A stretch of 64,000 nucleotides of DNA from Chloroflexota bacterium (GTDB lineage: Bacteria > Chloroflexota > Anaerolineae > Anaerolineales > Anaerolineaceae). Below, piece by piece: positions 1 through 7,724 of the stretch. Both the position numbers and the translations under genes were made by a program. Position 1 is the stretch's first letter; the number at the start of each line of letters is the position of its first letter. The DNA is taken from NCBI GenBank assembly GCA_029561345.1, contig JAKQJC010000043.1, positions 117,958 through 181,957 of the forward strand, in the 5' to 3' direction. The notes under the pieces are model-generated. The model saw nothing but the letters and a program-made list of their open reading frames with translations. It was not told the origin of the DNA and did not search any database.

Positions 1-2
1 AT

Positions 3-185
3 GTGCTGCGGATGCAGGAGCGCCTGGTGGAGCTGGGATACACCGAAGTGGGCACGCCGGATGGGGTTTTCGGCCCCAAGACGGATGAAGCCGTGCGGCG
101 CTTCCAGGAAAATAACGGGCTGGAAGCGGATGGGATTGTTGGCCCCATGACATGGAATAAATTGTTCAGCGACAGTGCCCGTTGA
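3..185 (+). CDS. Peptidoglycan-binding domain protein, C-terminal fragment
   Basis: This is the last 60 codons of a gene that begins before the window, so the apparent GTG at position 3 need not be a true start. The residues form a PG_binding_1 repeat: a helix ending in LVELGY, then [15 protein letters not shown], then [13 protein letters not shown]. Such domains bind cell-wall peptidoglycan and usually sit beside a hydrolase or another secreted catalytic domain, which here is out of view. The gene stops with TGA at 183-185, and no other gene is coupled to it. Confidence 0.85.
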   Translation: MLRMQERLVELGYTEVGTPDGVFGPKTDEAVRRFQENNGLEADGIVGPMTWNKLFSDSAR

Positions 186-230
186 GCCGTCCCTGAAGCT
201 GTTTTCAGGACAGATGAAGCTAAAAAAGGT

Positions 231-267
231 GATTTTTGGAAATTGGTCCGACCAATTTCCAAAAATC
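231..267. promoter_or_regulatory. Perfect 17-bp inverted repeat, GntR/FadR-type operator-like
   Basis: Arms 231-247 and 251-267 are perfectly complementary around a CCG centre. The core reads ATTGGT-CCG-ACCAAT, the layout of FadR-subfamily GntR operators such as the PdhR and LldR boxes. No run of T follows on either strand, so a terminator is less likely. It lies 52 bases before the ATG of the metallopeptidase gene. The reading as an operator is inference from sequence form only. Confidence 0.45.
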
Positions 268-318
268 GCTAAAGTTTAAGTGAAATCTGCCGAAAACACA
301 TACAGGAGGTATCTACCT

Positions 319-1101
319 ATGGCAGACGAACTGGGAGCAATCAAACCCATTTCGATCACCGGGACGGAGCAAAGCGACCGTTCTGGTGCCGTGCCGCGTC
401 AGATACCCGGCATGAAGCCGCTGATCCCGCCCCAAACCGATCAGGCCATCATTTCTCCCGAAGCCAAAGAAAAAGCCCGCGATCAGCAAAACGGGAAGCC
501 GCAAAGCCAGGGACAGGGTTCCAGTGCCGAGCTGAGTGATTCTGAGCAGCGCGAAGTGGAGGATTTAAAGCAGCGCGACCGCGAGGTGCGCGCGCACGAA
601 CAGGCGCATATCGCTGCAGGTGGCGGGCTGGTGCGCGGCGGCGCCGCATATGAATACAAACGCGGCCCCGATGACAAACTCTACGCTGTGGGCGGCGAGG
701 TGACCATCGACACCAGCAAGGAAGACGAACCCGAAGCCACCATTGCCAAAGCGCAGCGCATCCGCACCGCGGCCCTGGCTCCGGCAGACCCATCCGCGCA
801 GGACCGCTCTGTGGCAGCCCAGGCATCCAACATGGAAATGGAGGCCCGCAGCGAGCTGCAGGAGCAAAAAGCCGAGGAGGCAAGCGGCGCAGCCCAGGGC
901 AGCGGCGGAACCGGCAAAAGCTCGGAAACCGGCAAGCCTGCGGGCGGTTCTGCAGCGGGCGGCATCTCTGGCGCAGGAGAAAGCCAGGGCAGCAGCCAGG
1001 ACGGCAGCACGGCCCTGAAAAGCCCGCGGCGGCCCAACGGTTACGCGGCAGCCCTGAATGCCGCAGCCGGCCTGCCTGGCGCTGTCAACCGCAAAGCCTG
1101 A
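319..1101 (+). CDS. SprA-related family putative metallopeptidase
   Basis: A 260-residue protein. The middle part reads REVRAHEQAHIAAGG, giving a zincin-like HExxH variant (HEQAH), followed by AYEYKRGPDDKLYAVGGEV. This is the signature of the SprA-related putative metalloprotease family (CJM1_0395 type). The regions before it and after about residue 160 are low-complexity, rich in Ser, Gly, Gln and Ala, and probably disordered. No signal peptide is visible. ATG 319 is chosen because AGGAGG at 304-309 lies 9 bases before it; an in-frame GTG at 280 has no such site. The family's role is unknown. A strong terminator follows at 1124-1157, so the gene is probably a single transcription unit. Confidence 0.8.
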   Translation: MADELGAIKPISITGTEQSDRSGAVPRQIPGMKPLIPPQTDQAIISPEAKEKARDQQNGKPQSQGQGSSAELSDSEQREVEDLKQRDREVRAHEQAHIAAGGGLVRGGAAYEYKRGPDDKLYAVGGEVTIDTSKEDEPEATIAKAQRIRTAALAPADPSAQDRSVAAQASNMEMEARSELQEQKAEEASGAAQGSGGTGKSSETGKPAGGSAAGGISGAGESQGSSQDGSTALKSPRRPNGYAAALNAAAGLPGAVNRKA

Positions 1102-1123
1102 TCTGCGTGTAACCTGAAACCGG

Positions 1124-1157
1124 CGTCCTGCATCCAACACATGCAGGACGTTTTTTT
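1124..1157 (+). terminator. Rho-independent terminator
   Basis: A perfect 10-bp stem (1124-1133 with 1141-1150, CGTCCTGCAT/ATGCAGGACG) with a 7-base loop is followed directly by seven T. It ends the metallopeptidase transcript. Confidence 0.9.
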
Positions 1158-1251
1158 ATTTCCAATGCTTCGAGCCCTTGAATGGGTGTAGAATTAAGGG
1201 GATGTGAGCCCGTAAAAAAATAAGCGTGAAAAACGCCTGCGAGGAGATTGC

Positions 1252-1764
1252 ATGGACCACAAGAAAATTAAAACCATCCTATGGGCCGTGATTGGCCTGC
1301 TGGCCTTTTTAATGATCCTCAGCCTGGTGCTGGGCTGGGGAAGGCAAAACCCGGAAACCGCACCCACCAGCCAGCCGGTGACGGCAGCGCCAACGGCCGC
1401 CCTGATTCCGGCTGCCACCGCTGGCGGGGCGGCGGTGACTCCTGCTGTTTATCCTGCCGAAATCACCCCATCTGAAGCGGCTGAAAAGCAGGCTGCCGGG
1501 GCGCTGATCCTGGATGTGCGCGAAACCTCCGAATGGGATGCAGGCCATGTGCAGGGCGCTGTGCTGATCCCGCTGGGCGATCTTTCTACCCGCCTGGCCG
1601 AGGTGCCCAAAGACCGCGAGGTGGTGGTGATGTGCCGCTCAGGGCGGCGCAGCGCCCAGGCCCGCGACTATCTGCTGCAGATGGGCTACACCACCGTCAC
1701 CAGTCTGGCTGGCGGTATCAACGAATGGAAAGCCCAGGGCCTGCCGCTGGTCACCGGCCCCTGA
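1252..1764 (+). CDS. Membrane-anchored rhodanese-like domain protein
   Basis: A 170-residue protein with one N-terminal membrane segment (about residues 5-24), an Ala/Thr/Pro-rich linker to about residue 65, and a single rhodanese domain to the end. The active-site loop is CRSGRRS, with the catalytic cysteine that carries persulfide in this family; LILDVRE and GGINEWK are the usual flanking motifs. The domain should lie outside the membrane. Possible roles are sulfur transfer or thiol chemistry at the cell surface; the substrate cannot be told. GAGGAG at 1241-1246 supports ATG 1252. It stands between a terminator and hutI without obvious partners. Confidence 0.88.
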   Translation: MDHKKIKTILWAVIGLLAFLMILSLVLGWGRQNPETAPTSQPVTAAPTAALIPAATAGGAAVTPAVYPAEITPSEAAEKQAAGALILDVRETSEWDAGHVQGAVLIPLGDLSTRLAEVPKDREVVVMCRSGRRSAQARDYLLQMGYTTVTSLAGGINEWKAQGLPLVTGP

Positions 1765-1924
1765 GGCATGAGGCGGCTTTTCACCGGAGAAAGGTTTTAA
1801 AGACAGGGGATATTGAAGTGTGAGCAGGGTGCGGCCTGATCTGGCAATCACACTCTGCTTTGAGCTTTCAATGTCTGGAGAAAAGGCCGGTTTCATTTTT
1901 CTCCTTCCAGTCCGCCCTGAAATA

Positions 1925-1933
1925 TGGGATAAT
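1925..1933 (+). promoter_or_regulatory. Extended -10 promoter box before hutI
   Basis: TGG followed by GATAAT forms an extended -10 element, which would start transcription near 1940, 28 bases before the hutI ATG. No good -35 is seen. The rest of 1765-1967 holds nothing else I can name. Confidence 0.4.
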
Positions 1934-1967
1934 TCAGCCTGATTTTGTTTGATGAAAGGCGGTTCCC

Positions 1968-3218
1968 ATGCTCATCCATTCGGCTTCCCAATTGCTCACT
2001 CTGGCCGGCGGGCCCCAGCGCGGTGCGGATCTCGGCCGCCTGGAAATCATCCCTGACGGCGCTGTGCTTGTCCGGGGAGAAACCATCGCTGCGGTCGGTT
2101 CCAGCGCAGAGCTGCGCGCAGCTTACCCGGATGAGCCGGCCTTTGACGCCGCGGGCAGGGTGGTGATGCCAGGCCTGGTGGACCCGCACACGCATTTGGT
2201 GTGGGCAGGGGACCGCGCCGCTGAATTTGACCTGCGCCTGCAGGGCAAGAGCTACCTGGATATTCTTGCTGCCGGCGGCGGCATCCTTTCCACCGTGCGG
2301 GCCACGCGCAGCGCCAGCCCTGAAAGCCTGCTGGAGCAGACCCGCCAGCGCGCCCGCGACCTGTTCCGCCACGGCACCACCACCGCCGAAGCCAAAACCG
2401 GCTACGGCCTGGATATCCGCTCGGAACTGGCCCAGATGCAGGCCCTGCTGGACCTGGACGCTGAAGGCCCGCTGGAGATTATCCCCACCTTTTTGGGCGC
2501 GCATGCCATTGCCCCTGAATATAAGGATGACCCCGAAGGGTACACCGATTTGCTGTGCAGCGAGGCCCACCCGGCCCTGCTGGAATGGTGGCAGAGCCAC
2601 GGCGGCGGGCGGCCGCTGCCCTTTGTGGATGTGTTCTGCGAGCGCGGCGCCTTTAACCTGGCGCAGTCGCGCCGCATTCTTGAATCGGCCCGCGCGCTGG
2701 GCTTTGGCCTGAAGTTGCATGCCGATGAGTTTGAAAACCTGGGCGGCGCCAGCCTGGCCGCCGAACTGGGCGCTGTTTCAGCCGACCACCTGGTCAAAAC
2801 CTCGCCAGCGGATATTGCCGCCATGGCTCGCACCGGCACGGTGGCGGTTTCACTGCCCTGCACGCCCTTTGGCCTGGCCGAAGCCCACTACACCCCCGCC
2901 AGAGATATCCTGGCGGCAGGCGGGCTGCTGGCCCTGGCTTCGGATATCAACCCCGGCACGGCCTGGTGCGGCAACATGCAGTTTGTCATTGCCCTGGCCT
3001 GCCGCTACCTGCGCCTGACCCCCGGGCAGGCGGTGGCCGCCGCCACCATCAACGCCGCCGCGGCCATCGGCTGCGCCGCGCGCCTTGGCTCGCTGGAGCC
3101 GGGCAAACAGGCCGATTTGATCGTCCTTTCAGTAGATGATTACCGCCATCTCGGCTACCGCTTTGGCATTAATCTTGTAACACACACGATCAAAAAGGGT
3201 CAAATCTACGCTTTTTGA
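1968..3218 (+). CDS. hutI: Imidazolonepropionase
   Basis: A 416-residue amidohydrolase-fold enzyme that opens the ring of 4-imidazolone-5-propanoate to N-formimino-L-glutamate, the third step of histidine breakdown. Visible motifs are VMPGLVDPHTHLVWAGDR (metal-binding HxH in an early strand), LAAGGGILSTVRATR, HGTTTAEAKTGYGL, LKLHADEF, ALASDINPGT and the C-terminal LEPGKQADLIV. Length matches the family (about 400-420). No hutH, hutU or hutG lies nearby, so the pathway must be completed elsewhere or the gene serves a salvage role. A weak purine-rich site (AAAGGCGG, 1955-1962) precedes ATG 1968. Confidence 0.95.
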   Translation: MLIHSASQLLTLAGGPQRGADLGRLEIIPDGAVLVRGETIAAVGSSAELRAAYPDEPAFDAAGRVVMPGLVDPHTHLVWAGDRAAEFDLRLQGKSYLDILAAGGGILSTVRATRSASPESLLEQTRQRARDLFRHGTTTAEAKTGYGLDIRSELAQMQALLDLDAEGPLEIIPTFLGAHAIAPEYKDDPEGYTDLLCSEAHPALLEWWQSHGGGRPLPFVDVFCERGAFNLAQSRRILESARALGFGLKLHADEFENLGGASLAAELGAVSADHLVKTSPADIAAMARTGTVAVSLPCTPFGLAEAHYTPARDILAAGGLLALASDINPGTAWCGNMQFVIALACRYLRLTPGQAVAAATINAAAAIGCAARLGSLEPGKQADLIVLSVDDYRHLGYRFGINLVTHTIKKGQIYAF

Positions 3219-3226
3219 GGTGTGTC

Positions 3227-3415
3227 ATGTCCATTCAACCTGATTTTCTCCAGGCAATCCTTTTCACCGCTGGAGCCATCATTGCCATCCTGGCCGGCAT
3301 TGCCATCATCCGCTGGCTGCTGCGCCTGGCGTGGAAGGTCCTGAGCGTGGGACTGGTGGTGGTGGTGATTTTGGGCGCCATTCTATACATAATGAAAGTG
3401 ATTACCGTCAACTAA
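3227..3415 (+). CDS. Small two-helix membrane protein, unknown function
   Basis: A 62-residue peptide with two hydrophobic stretches (about residues 8-28 and 36-57) joined by a short basic turn (RWLLRLAWK). It resembles no family I can name. ATG 3227 is preferred because GAGGTG at 3217-3222, overlapping the hutI stop, is well placed. Its stop overlaps the start of the HD hydrolase (TAATG), so the three genes are probably one transcript with coupled translation. Its regular membrane topology and tight packing argue for a real gene. Confidence 0.6.
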   Translation: MSIQPDFLQAILFTAGAIIAILAGIAIIRWLLRLAWKVLSVGLVVVVILGAILYIMKVITVN

Positions 3416-4053
3416 TGCCCACCCTTGAACAGGCCCGCGCCTGGTATAACTACAACGATCCCGTCCACGGTTTTGATCACATTATCCGCGTGCTGCGCAT
3501 GGCCGAAAGGCTGGCCCAGGAAGAAGGCGCGGATATTGAAATTGTGCGCGCCGCCGCCCTGCTGCACGATGCCCGCGGCAGCGCTCCGGGAGAAGAATCG
3601 CAGCGCTCGCATCACCATCTGCTTTCGGCCGCTTTTGCCGCCGAAGAGCTGGCCGCCGAAGGCTGGCCTCAGGAACGCATTGAGGCGGTGCAGCATGCCA
3701 TCCGCGCCCACCGTTTCCGCTCGGGCGGCGAGGCCCCGCAGACCATTGAAGCGCAAATTTTATATGATTCGGATAAGCTGGATGTGCTGGGAGCCATTGG
3801 CGCCGCCCGCACCATCGGTTATGCCGTGCAGGATGGCCAGCCGGTGTATGCCGAACCTTCCGAGCAGTTTATCCAGACCGGGCAAAAGCTGCCCGGCGAA
3901 CCGCACAGCTCTTATCACGAATACCTGTTTAAACTGAGGAAGATCAAAGACCGGCTGTTCACCCGCTCAGCCCGCGCCGTGGCCGAAGCCCGCCATGCCT
4001 ACCTGGCCGGATTTTACGAACAGCTTGAAGCTGAAATTCGCGGCGAGCGCTAA
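3415..4053 (+). CDS. HD-domain metal-dependent phosphohydrolase
   Basis: A 212-residue soluble protein of the HD superfamily. Metal-binding residues are visible as HGFDH (about residue 18) and LLHDARG (about 50), followed by a conserved HHHL and an HAIRAHRF helix. Members hydrolyse phosphomonoesters, nucleotides or cyclic nucleotides; the substrate cannot be told here. The start ATG at 3415 shares one base with the stop of the preceding small membrane protein, which suggests translational coupling. Confidence 0.82.
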   Translation: MPTLEQARAWYNYNDPVHGFDHIIRVLRMAERLAQEEGADIEIVRAAALLHDARGSAPGEESQRSHHHLLSAAFAAEELAAEGWPQERIEAVQHAIRAHRFRSGGEAPQTIEAQILYDSDKLDVLGAIGAARTIGYAVQDGQPVYAEPSEQFIQTGQKLPGEPHSSYHEYLFKLRKIKDRLFTRSARAVAEARHAYLAGFYEQLEAEIRGER

Positions 4054-4069
4054 AAAAATGGAACAAGGG

Positions 4070-4086
4070 CCCCCGCCCGTGGGCGG
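4070..4086 (+). repeat. Short GC-rich hairpin, possible partial copy of an intergenic repeat
   Basis: CCGCCC-GT-GGGCGG folds as a 6-bp hairpin. The 17 bases match a stretch of the two-hairpin repeat at 30560-30586 at all but two positions. It sits in the 43-base gap before murJ. Chance similarity of a GC-rich hairpin is possible. Confidence 0.3.
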
Positions 4087-4096
4087 ATGAGCTGTT

Positions 4097-5692
4097 ATGA
4101 CTGATTCTCAACCTTCTGCCAAATCTCAAATTGCCCGCGCTGCCGGCACGGTGATGGCCGCGTTTATTTTCAGCAACCTGGTGGGCCTGGTGCGCGGCAT
4201 TGTGCTGGGGCGCGCTTTCGGCACCAGCGGCGATATGGACGCTTTCAATGCTGCCAACCGGGTGACCGAGATGCTGTTCAACCTGATGGCCGGCGGAGCC
4301 CTGGGCTCGGCCTTTATTCCCACCTTCAGCGGCTTGCTTTCAAAGCGCGAAACCCGCGAGGCCTGGAAGCTGGCTTCGGCGGTGGCCAACCTGCTGCTGA
4401 TGGTTCTCAGCCTGGCGGCGCTGCTGGCCGCCATTTTTGCCCCTCAGGTGGTGCGCTACGGCCTGTTTGTGCTGGCGCCCGGGCAGGAAGCCGGACAGGA
4501 AGCTCTGACGGTGGATCTGCTGCGCATCATGCTGCCGAGCATTGCCATTTTTGGCCTCAGCGGCCTGGTGATGGGCATTCTCAATGCCCACCAGCGTTTT
4601 CTGGTGCCAGCCCTGGCCCCCGCCATGTATTCCCTGGGCATGATCGGCGGCACCCTGCTGCTGCCGCAAAGCCTCGGCATTCACCGCCTGGCCTGGGGAG
4701 CGCTGGCGGGTTCCGGCCTGCACCTGCTGGTGCAGATTCCCTCGCTGTTTCGCCTGCCTGAGCGCCGCTACTGGTTCATTTTGGGCCGGGGGGTGCCGGC
4801 GGTGCGCGAGGTGCTGCTGCTGATGGGCCCGCGCCTGTTTGGCGTGGCCGTGGTGCAGCTCAATTTTATCGTCAACACCGTGCTGGCGCTCAGCCAGGCC
4901 GAAGGCTCGGCTACCGCGGTGGCCCTGGCCTTTTCGCTGATGCTGATGCCGCAGGCGGCCGTGGCGCAGTCCATTGCCATTGCGGCGCTGCCCACTTTTT
5001 CGCGCCAGGTGAGCCTGGGACGCCAGGACGAGATGCGCTCCAGCCTGGCGGCTGCCCTGCGCGGCATTTTGCTGCTGGCGCTGCCGGCGGCGGTGGGGCT
5101 CATTTTGCTGCGCGAGCCCATTATTGCCTTTCTGTATGAAAAAGACGCCTTCACCGCCCATTCCACGCAGATGGTGGCCTGGGCCTTGCTGTGGTATGCA
5201 GTTGGGCTGCCCTCGCACAGCGTGTATGAGATCCTCAGCCGGGCCTTTTACGCGCTGCACGACACCCGCACCCCCGTGACGGTGGGGGTGGTGGCGATGG
5301 GTTTGAATATTGTGATGAGTTTTGGATTTTCGGCCCTGTTTGGCAGCCTGGGGCTGATGCCGCACGGCGGCCTGGCGCTGGCCAATTCAACCGCCACCAC
5401 GCTGGAAATGCTCATCCTGCTGGTGATCATGCGCCGCCGCCTGAATGGGCTGGATGGGGTGCAGATCTGGCGCGGGCTGGGGGCTGCCGGGCTGGGCTCT
5501 GCGGTGATGGGCGGCGCGCTGCTGCTGTGGCTTACGGTAATGGCAAACCAGCCGCGCGCATGGATTGTGTTGGGCGGGCTGGCTGTTGGCGTGGGGTTAT
5601 ATGGGGTGACGATGCTGACGCTGCGGGTGAACGAACCGCGGGCCCTGCTCAGGTGGATTTGGGCCAGACTAGCCAGACGAGTAAGCCGATAA
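4097..5692 (+). CDS. murJ: Lipid II flippase MurJ
   Basis: A 531-residue polytopic membrane protein of the MOP exporter superfamily with about 14 hydrophobic segments. The N-terminal block (AAGTVMAAFIFSNLVGLVRGIVLGRAFG, with GDMDAFNAANRVTEMLFNLMAGGALGSAFIPTF following) is the MurJ signature. MurJ moves lipid-linked peptidoglycan precursors across the cytoplasmic membrane. Length is normal for the family. Its 3' end overlaps the 3' end of the convergent DUF212 gene by 44 bases. No strong ribosome site is visible. Confidence 0.95.
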   Translation: MTDSQPSAKSQIARAAGTVMAAFIFSNLVGLVRGIVLGRAFGTSGDMDAFNAANRVTEMLFNLMAGGALGSAFIPTFSGLLSKRETREAWKLASAVANLLLMVLSLAALLAAIFAPQVVRYGLFVLAPGQEAGQEALTVDLLRIMLPSIAIFGLSGLVMGILNAHQRFLVPALAPAMYSLGMIGGTLLLPQSLGIHRLAWGALAGSGLHLLVQIPSLFRLPERRYWFILGRGVPAVREVLLLMGPRLFGVAVVQLNFIVNTVLALSQAEGSATAVALAFSLMLMPQAAVAQSIAIAALPTFSRQVSLGRQDEMRSSLAAALRGILLLALPAAVGLILLREPIIAFLYEKDAFTAHSTQMVAWALLWYAVGLPSHSVYEILSRAFYALHDTRTPVTVGVVAMGLNIVMSFGFSALFGSLGLMPHGGLALANSTATTLEMLILLVIMRRRLNGLDGVQIWRGLGAAGLGSAVMGGALLLWLTVMANQPRAWIVLGGLAVGVGLYGVTMLTLRVNEPRALLRWIWARLARRVSR

Positions 5693-6104
5693 CGATGCCC
5701 AGCGCCACACCCGCCGCCACTTCGCGCGGCGTGTGGCCGATCACTTCCTTGAGCTTTTCCTGCGAAAGCGGCTGGCCGGTGAATAATTCGTTGATCATGA
5801 TATTGATCTTTTTGGCGTGAAAGCCTGCCTGGCGGCGCACGCCGGCCGCATCGTAGGTGATGACCATGGCCACCAGAAAGGCCAGGGCAAACAGCGGGGA
5901 ATCAAAACCTTCAAACAGGCCGATGGATGTGGTGGCGGCGGTGATGATGGACGAATGCGAACTGGGCATGCCGCCCGGTCCGAACCAGAGCGCCCAGTTC
6001 CATTTGCGCGTGCGCATATAGTTGATGGGAAGTTTGAGGGTTTGCGCCAGAAACCAGCCAATCAACCCGGCGATCAGGGTTGGGTTATCGAGGGGGTTGC
6101 TCAT
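5649..6104 (-). CDS. Divergent PAP2 family protein (DUF212)
   Basis: A 151-residue membrane protein with three or four hydrophobic segments. The stretch FGPGGMPSSHSS is the PSGH-like motif of the divergent PAP2/DUF212 (YuiD-like) family, and YDAAGVRRQAGFHAK follows, also typical. PAP2 relatives are membrane phosphatases; activity in this branch is not proven. It starts 6 bases after xseB stops, so it is probably the third gene of the xseA-xseB operon. It ends inside the murJ coding region on the opposite strand. Confidence 0.88.
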   Translation of the reverse strand: MSNPLDNPTLIAGLIGWFLAQTLKLPINYMRTRKWNWALWFGPGGMPSSHSSIITAATTSIGLFEGFDSPLFALAFLVAMVITYDAAGVRRQAGFHAKKINIMINELFTGQPLSQEKLKEVIGHTPREVAAGVALGIVIGLLVWLVWPKST

Positions 6105-6110
6105 GCTGCT

Positions 6111-6344
6111 TCAGCTTTGCGTACTGGCGCTGGCAATCGCTTCGCCTCCCACCCGGCGCAGTTTTAATTCGGCCTCATCCAGCAGGCTGGTGCAGCGCAA
6201 AGCCAGCGCCTGCCCGCGTTCAAACAGGCGAATGGCCTCATCCAGCGGCCGCTGGCCGCTTTCCAGCGCGCGCACAATTCCCTGCAATTCGCCAAAAGCG
6301 GTTTCATAAGTCATTTCTTGAATATCATTGGGGTCAGCCTGCAT
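6111..6344 (-). CDS. xseB: Exodeoxyribonuclease VII small subunit
   Basis: A 77-residue helical protein with the family pattern MTYETAFGELQGIVRALESGQRPLDEAIRLFERGQAL, then a helix rich in Leu and Glu. XseB subunits form the long coiled arms of exonuclease VII, which degrades single-stranded DNA from both ends. It follows xseA after 3 bases, the usual pairing, with GGAGT just before its ATG. Confidence 0.93.
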   Translation of the reverse strand: MQADPNDIQEMTYETAFGELQGIVRALESGQRPLDEAIRLFERGQALALRCTSLLDEAELKLRRVGGEAIASASTQS

Positions 6345-6347
6345 GGT

Positions 6348-7586
6348 TTACTCCTTCACATCATCCATTTGATGGTTCAACACTTTCAGGTCCATTTGCC
6401 CGTCTGCCAGGCGCGCCCGCAGAATCTGGCCGTCTTCAGCCTGCCCGGCCCGGCTGATCACCTGGCCGTCAGCGGCGCGGGTGAGAATGGCATAGCCGCG
6501 TTCCAGCACGGCCTGCGGGTTGAGGGCCAGCAGCCGTTCGCGCTGTCCCTTCAGGTTTGCCTGCTCTAAGCTCAGACAATACAGAGCGCCCTGTCCCAGG
6601 CGCAGCAAGAGGTCATCCACCTGCTGGCGGCCGGTTTCAACCCGCCGCGATGGCGAAACATGCCCCAGGGCGTTGATTTCCTGCGCAGCATCCCAGCGCA
6701 GCTGCGCCACCAGGTCGGCGGTGAGGCCGGTGAGGGCATTGGCCAGCTCCACCACCCCGGCGCGCAGGTCGGCCCGGTCGGGCGCGCAGAGCTCGGCGGC
6801 AGCGGTGGGGGTGGGGGCGCGCAGGTCGGCCACAAAATCAACAATGGTGAAATCGGTTTCGTGGCCCACGCCGGTGATCACCGGGGCGCAGGCGGCGGCC
6901 ACAGCACGCGCCACGCCTTCATCGTTGAACGCCCACAGGTCTTCAAGCGAACCGCCGCCGCGCGCCAGCAGAATCACATCAGGGGCTTCAGCCTCCAGGC
7001 GCTGCAGGGCCGCCACCAGGGCGGCCGGGGCTTCATCGCCCTGCACAGGCGATGGCGAAAGGATCACTTCGGCCAGCGGGTAGCGCCGCCGCAGCACGTT
7101 GAGCATATCCTGCAGGGCGGCCCCGGTGGGCGAGGTGACAATGCCAATGCGCCGGGGCAGGCGGGGCAGGGGGCGTTTGCGTTCGGGGTCAAAAAGGCCT
7201 TCGGCCTCCAGCCTGGCCTTCAAACGTAGAAAAGCCTGGTAAAGGTCGCCTTCGCCGGCCGGGTGGATGGCATCCACATAGAGCTGCATTTGCCCGGCGG
7301 GTTCGTATACATCGATACGCCCATGCACTTCCACCGCCATGCCGTCGCGCAGGGCCATTTTGAGGTGCATGGCCTGGGTGCGCCACATCACGCAGCGCAG
7401 CGAGGCCGTGTTATCTTTGAGGGTGAAATAGAGATGCCCGGAGGTGGGTTTGGAGAAGTTGGAAATTTCACCCTTCACCCACAGGTCGCCCAGCAGCGGA
7501 TCGCTCTCAAAAATGGCGCGCAGGTAGCGCGTCAGGTCGCTGACGGATAAAGTGGCGGCGGGCTGGAACAGGAAAAGCTGGTTCAT
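6348..7586 (-). CDS. xseA: Exodeoxyribonuclease VII large subunit
   Basis: A 412-residue catalytic subunit. In order: an N-terminal OB-fold (VSDLTRYLRAIFESDPLLGDLWVKGEISN, about residues 14-110), the exonuclease core with RIGIVTSPTGAALQD and VILLARGGGSLEDLWAFNDE, and CAPVITGVGHETDFTI, which contains the conserved His, then the C-terminal helices that bind XseB. It works in mismatch repair and removal of DNA-protein cross-links. It is first in the xseA-xseB-DUF212 unit. Confidence 0.95.
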   Translation of the reverse strand: MNQLFLFQPAATLSVSDLTRYLRAIFESDPLLGDLWVKGEISNFSKPTSGHLYFTLKDNTASLRCVMWRTQAMHLKMALRDGMAVEVHGRIDVYEPAGQMQLYVDAIHPAGEGDLYQAFLRLKARLEAEGLFDPERKRPLPRLPRRIGIVTSPTGAALQDMLNVLRRRYPLAEVILSPSPVQGDEAPAALVAALQRLEAEAPDVILLARGGGSLEDLWAFNDEGVARAVAAACAPVITGVGHETDFTIVDFVADLRAPTPTAAAELCAPDRADLRAGVVELANALTGLTADLVAQLRWDAAQEINALGHVSPSRRVETGRQQVDDLLLRLGQGALYCLSLEQANLKGQRERLLALNPQAVLERGYAILTRAADGQVISRAGQAEDGQILRARLADGQMDLKVLNHQMDDVKE

Positions 7587-7656
7587 GCACGCTTAAGCAT
7601 AACCGCGATGGGGTGCTGTGTCAAGAAAGTGTGCATGAAAGTTGGGGAAAGGGTGT

Positions 7657-7684
7657 TTGTTTAAAAAATGGAAAATGATATAAT
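7657..7684 (+). promoter_or_regulatory. Sigma70-type promoter before the NERD gene
   Basis: TTGTTT (7657-7662), a 16-base spacer and TATAAT (7679-7684) predict a start near 7691. The ATG at 7668 lies inside this promoter, which is why the NERD protein is started at 7725. Confidence 0.6.
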
Positions 7685-7724
7685 CCCCTTATTCAACATA
7701 TCTCTTGAGAGGGGGCGGACAAGA

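Noticed and set aside
1968..3218. Full histidine-utilisation operon
   Set aside because: Only hutI is present. Neighbours are a small membrane protein and an HD hydrolase; no hutH, hutU or hutG on either side.
7668..7724. ATG 7668 as start of the NERD protein
   Set aside because: It lies between the -35 and -10 boxes, so it would not be on the transcript; ATG 7725 has a ribosome site.
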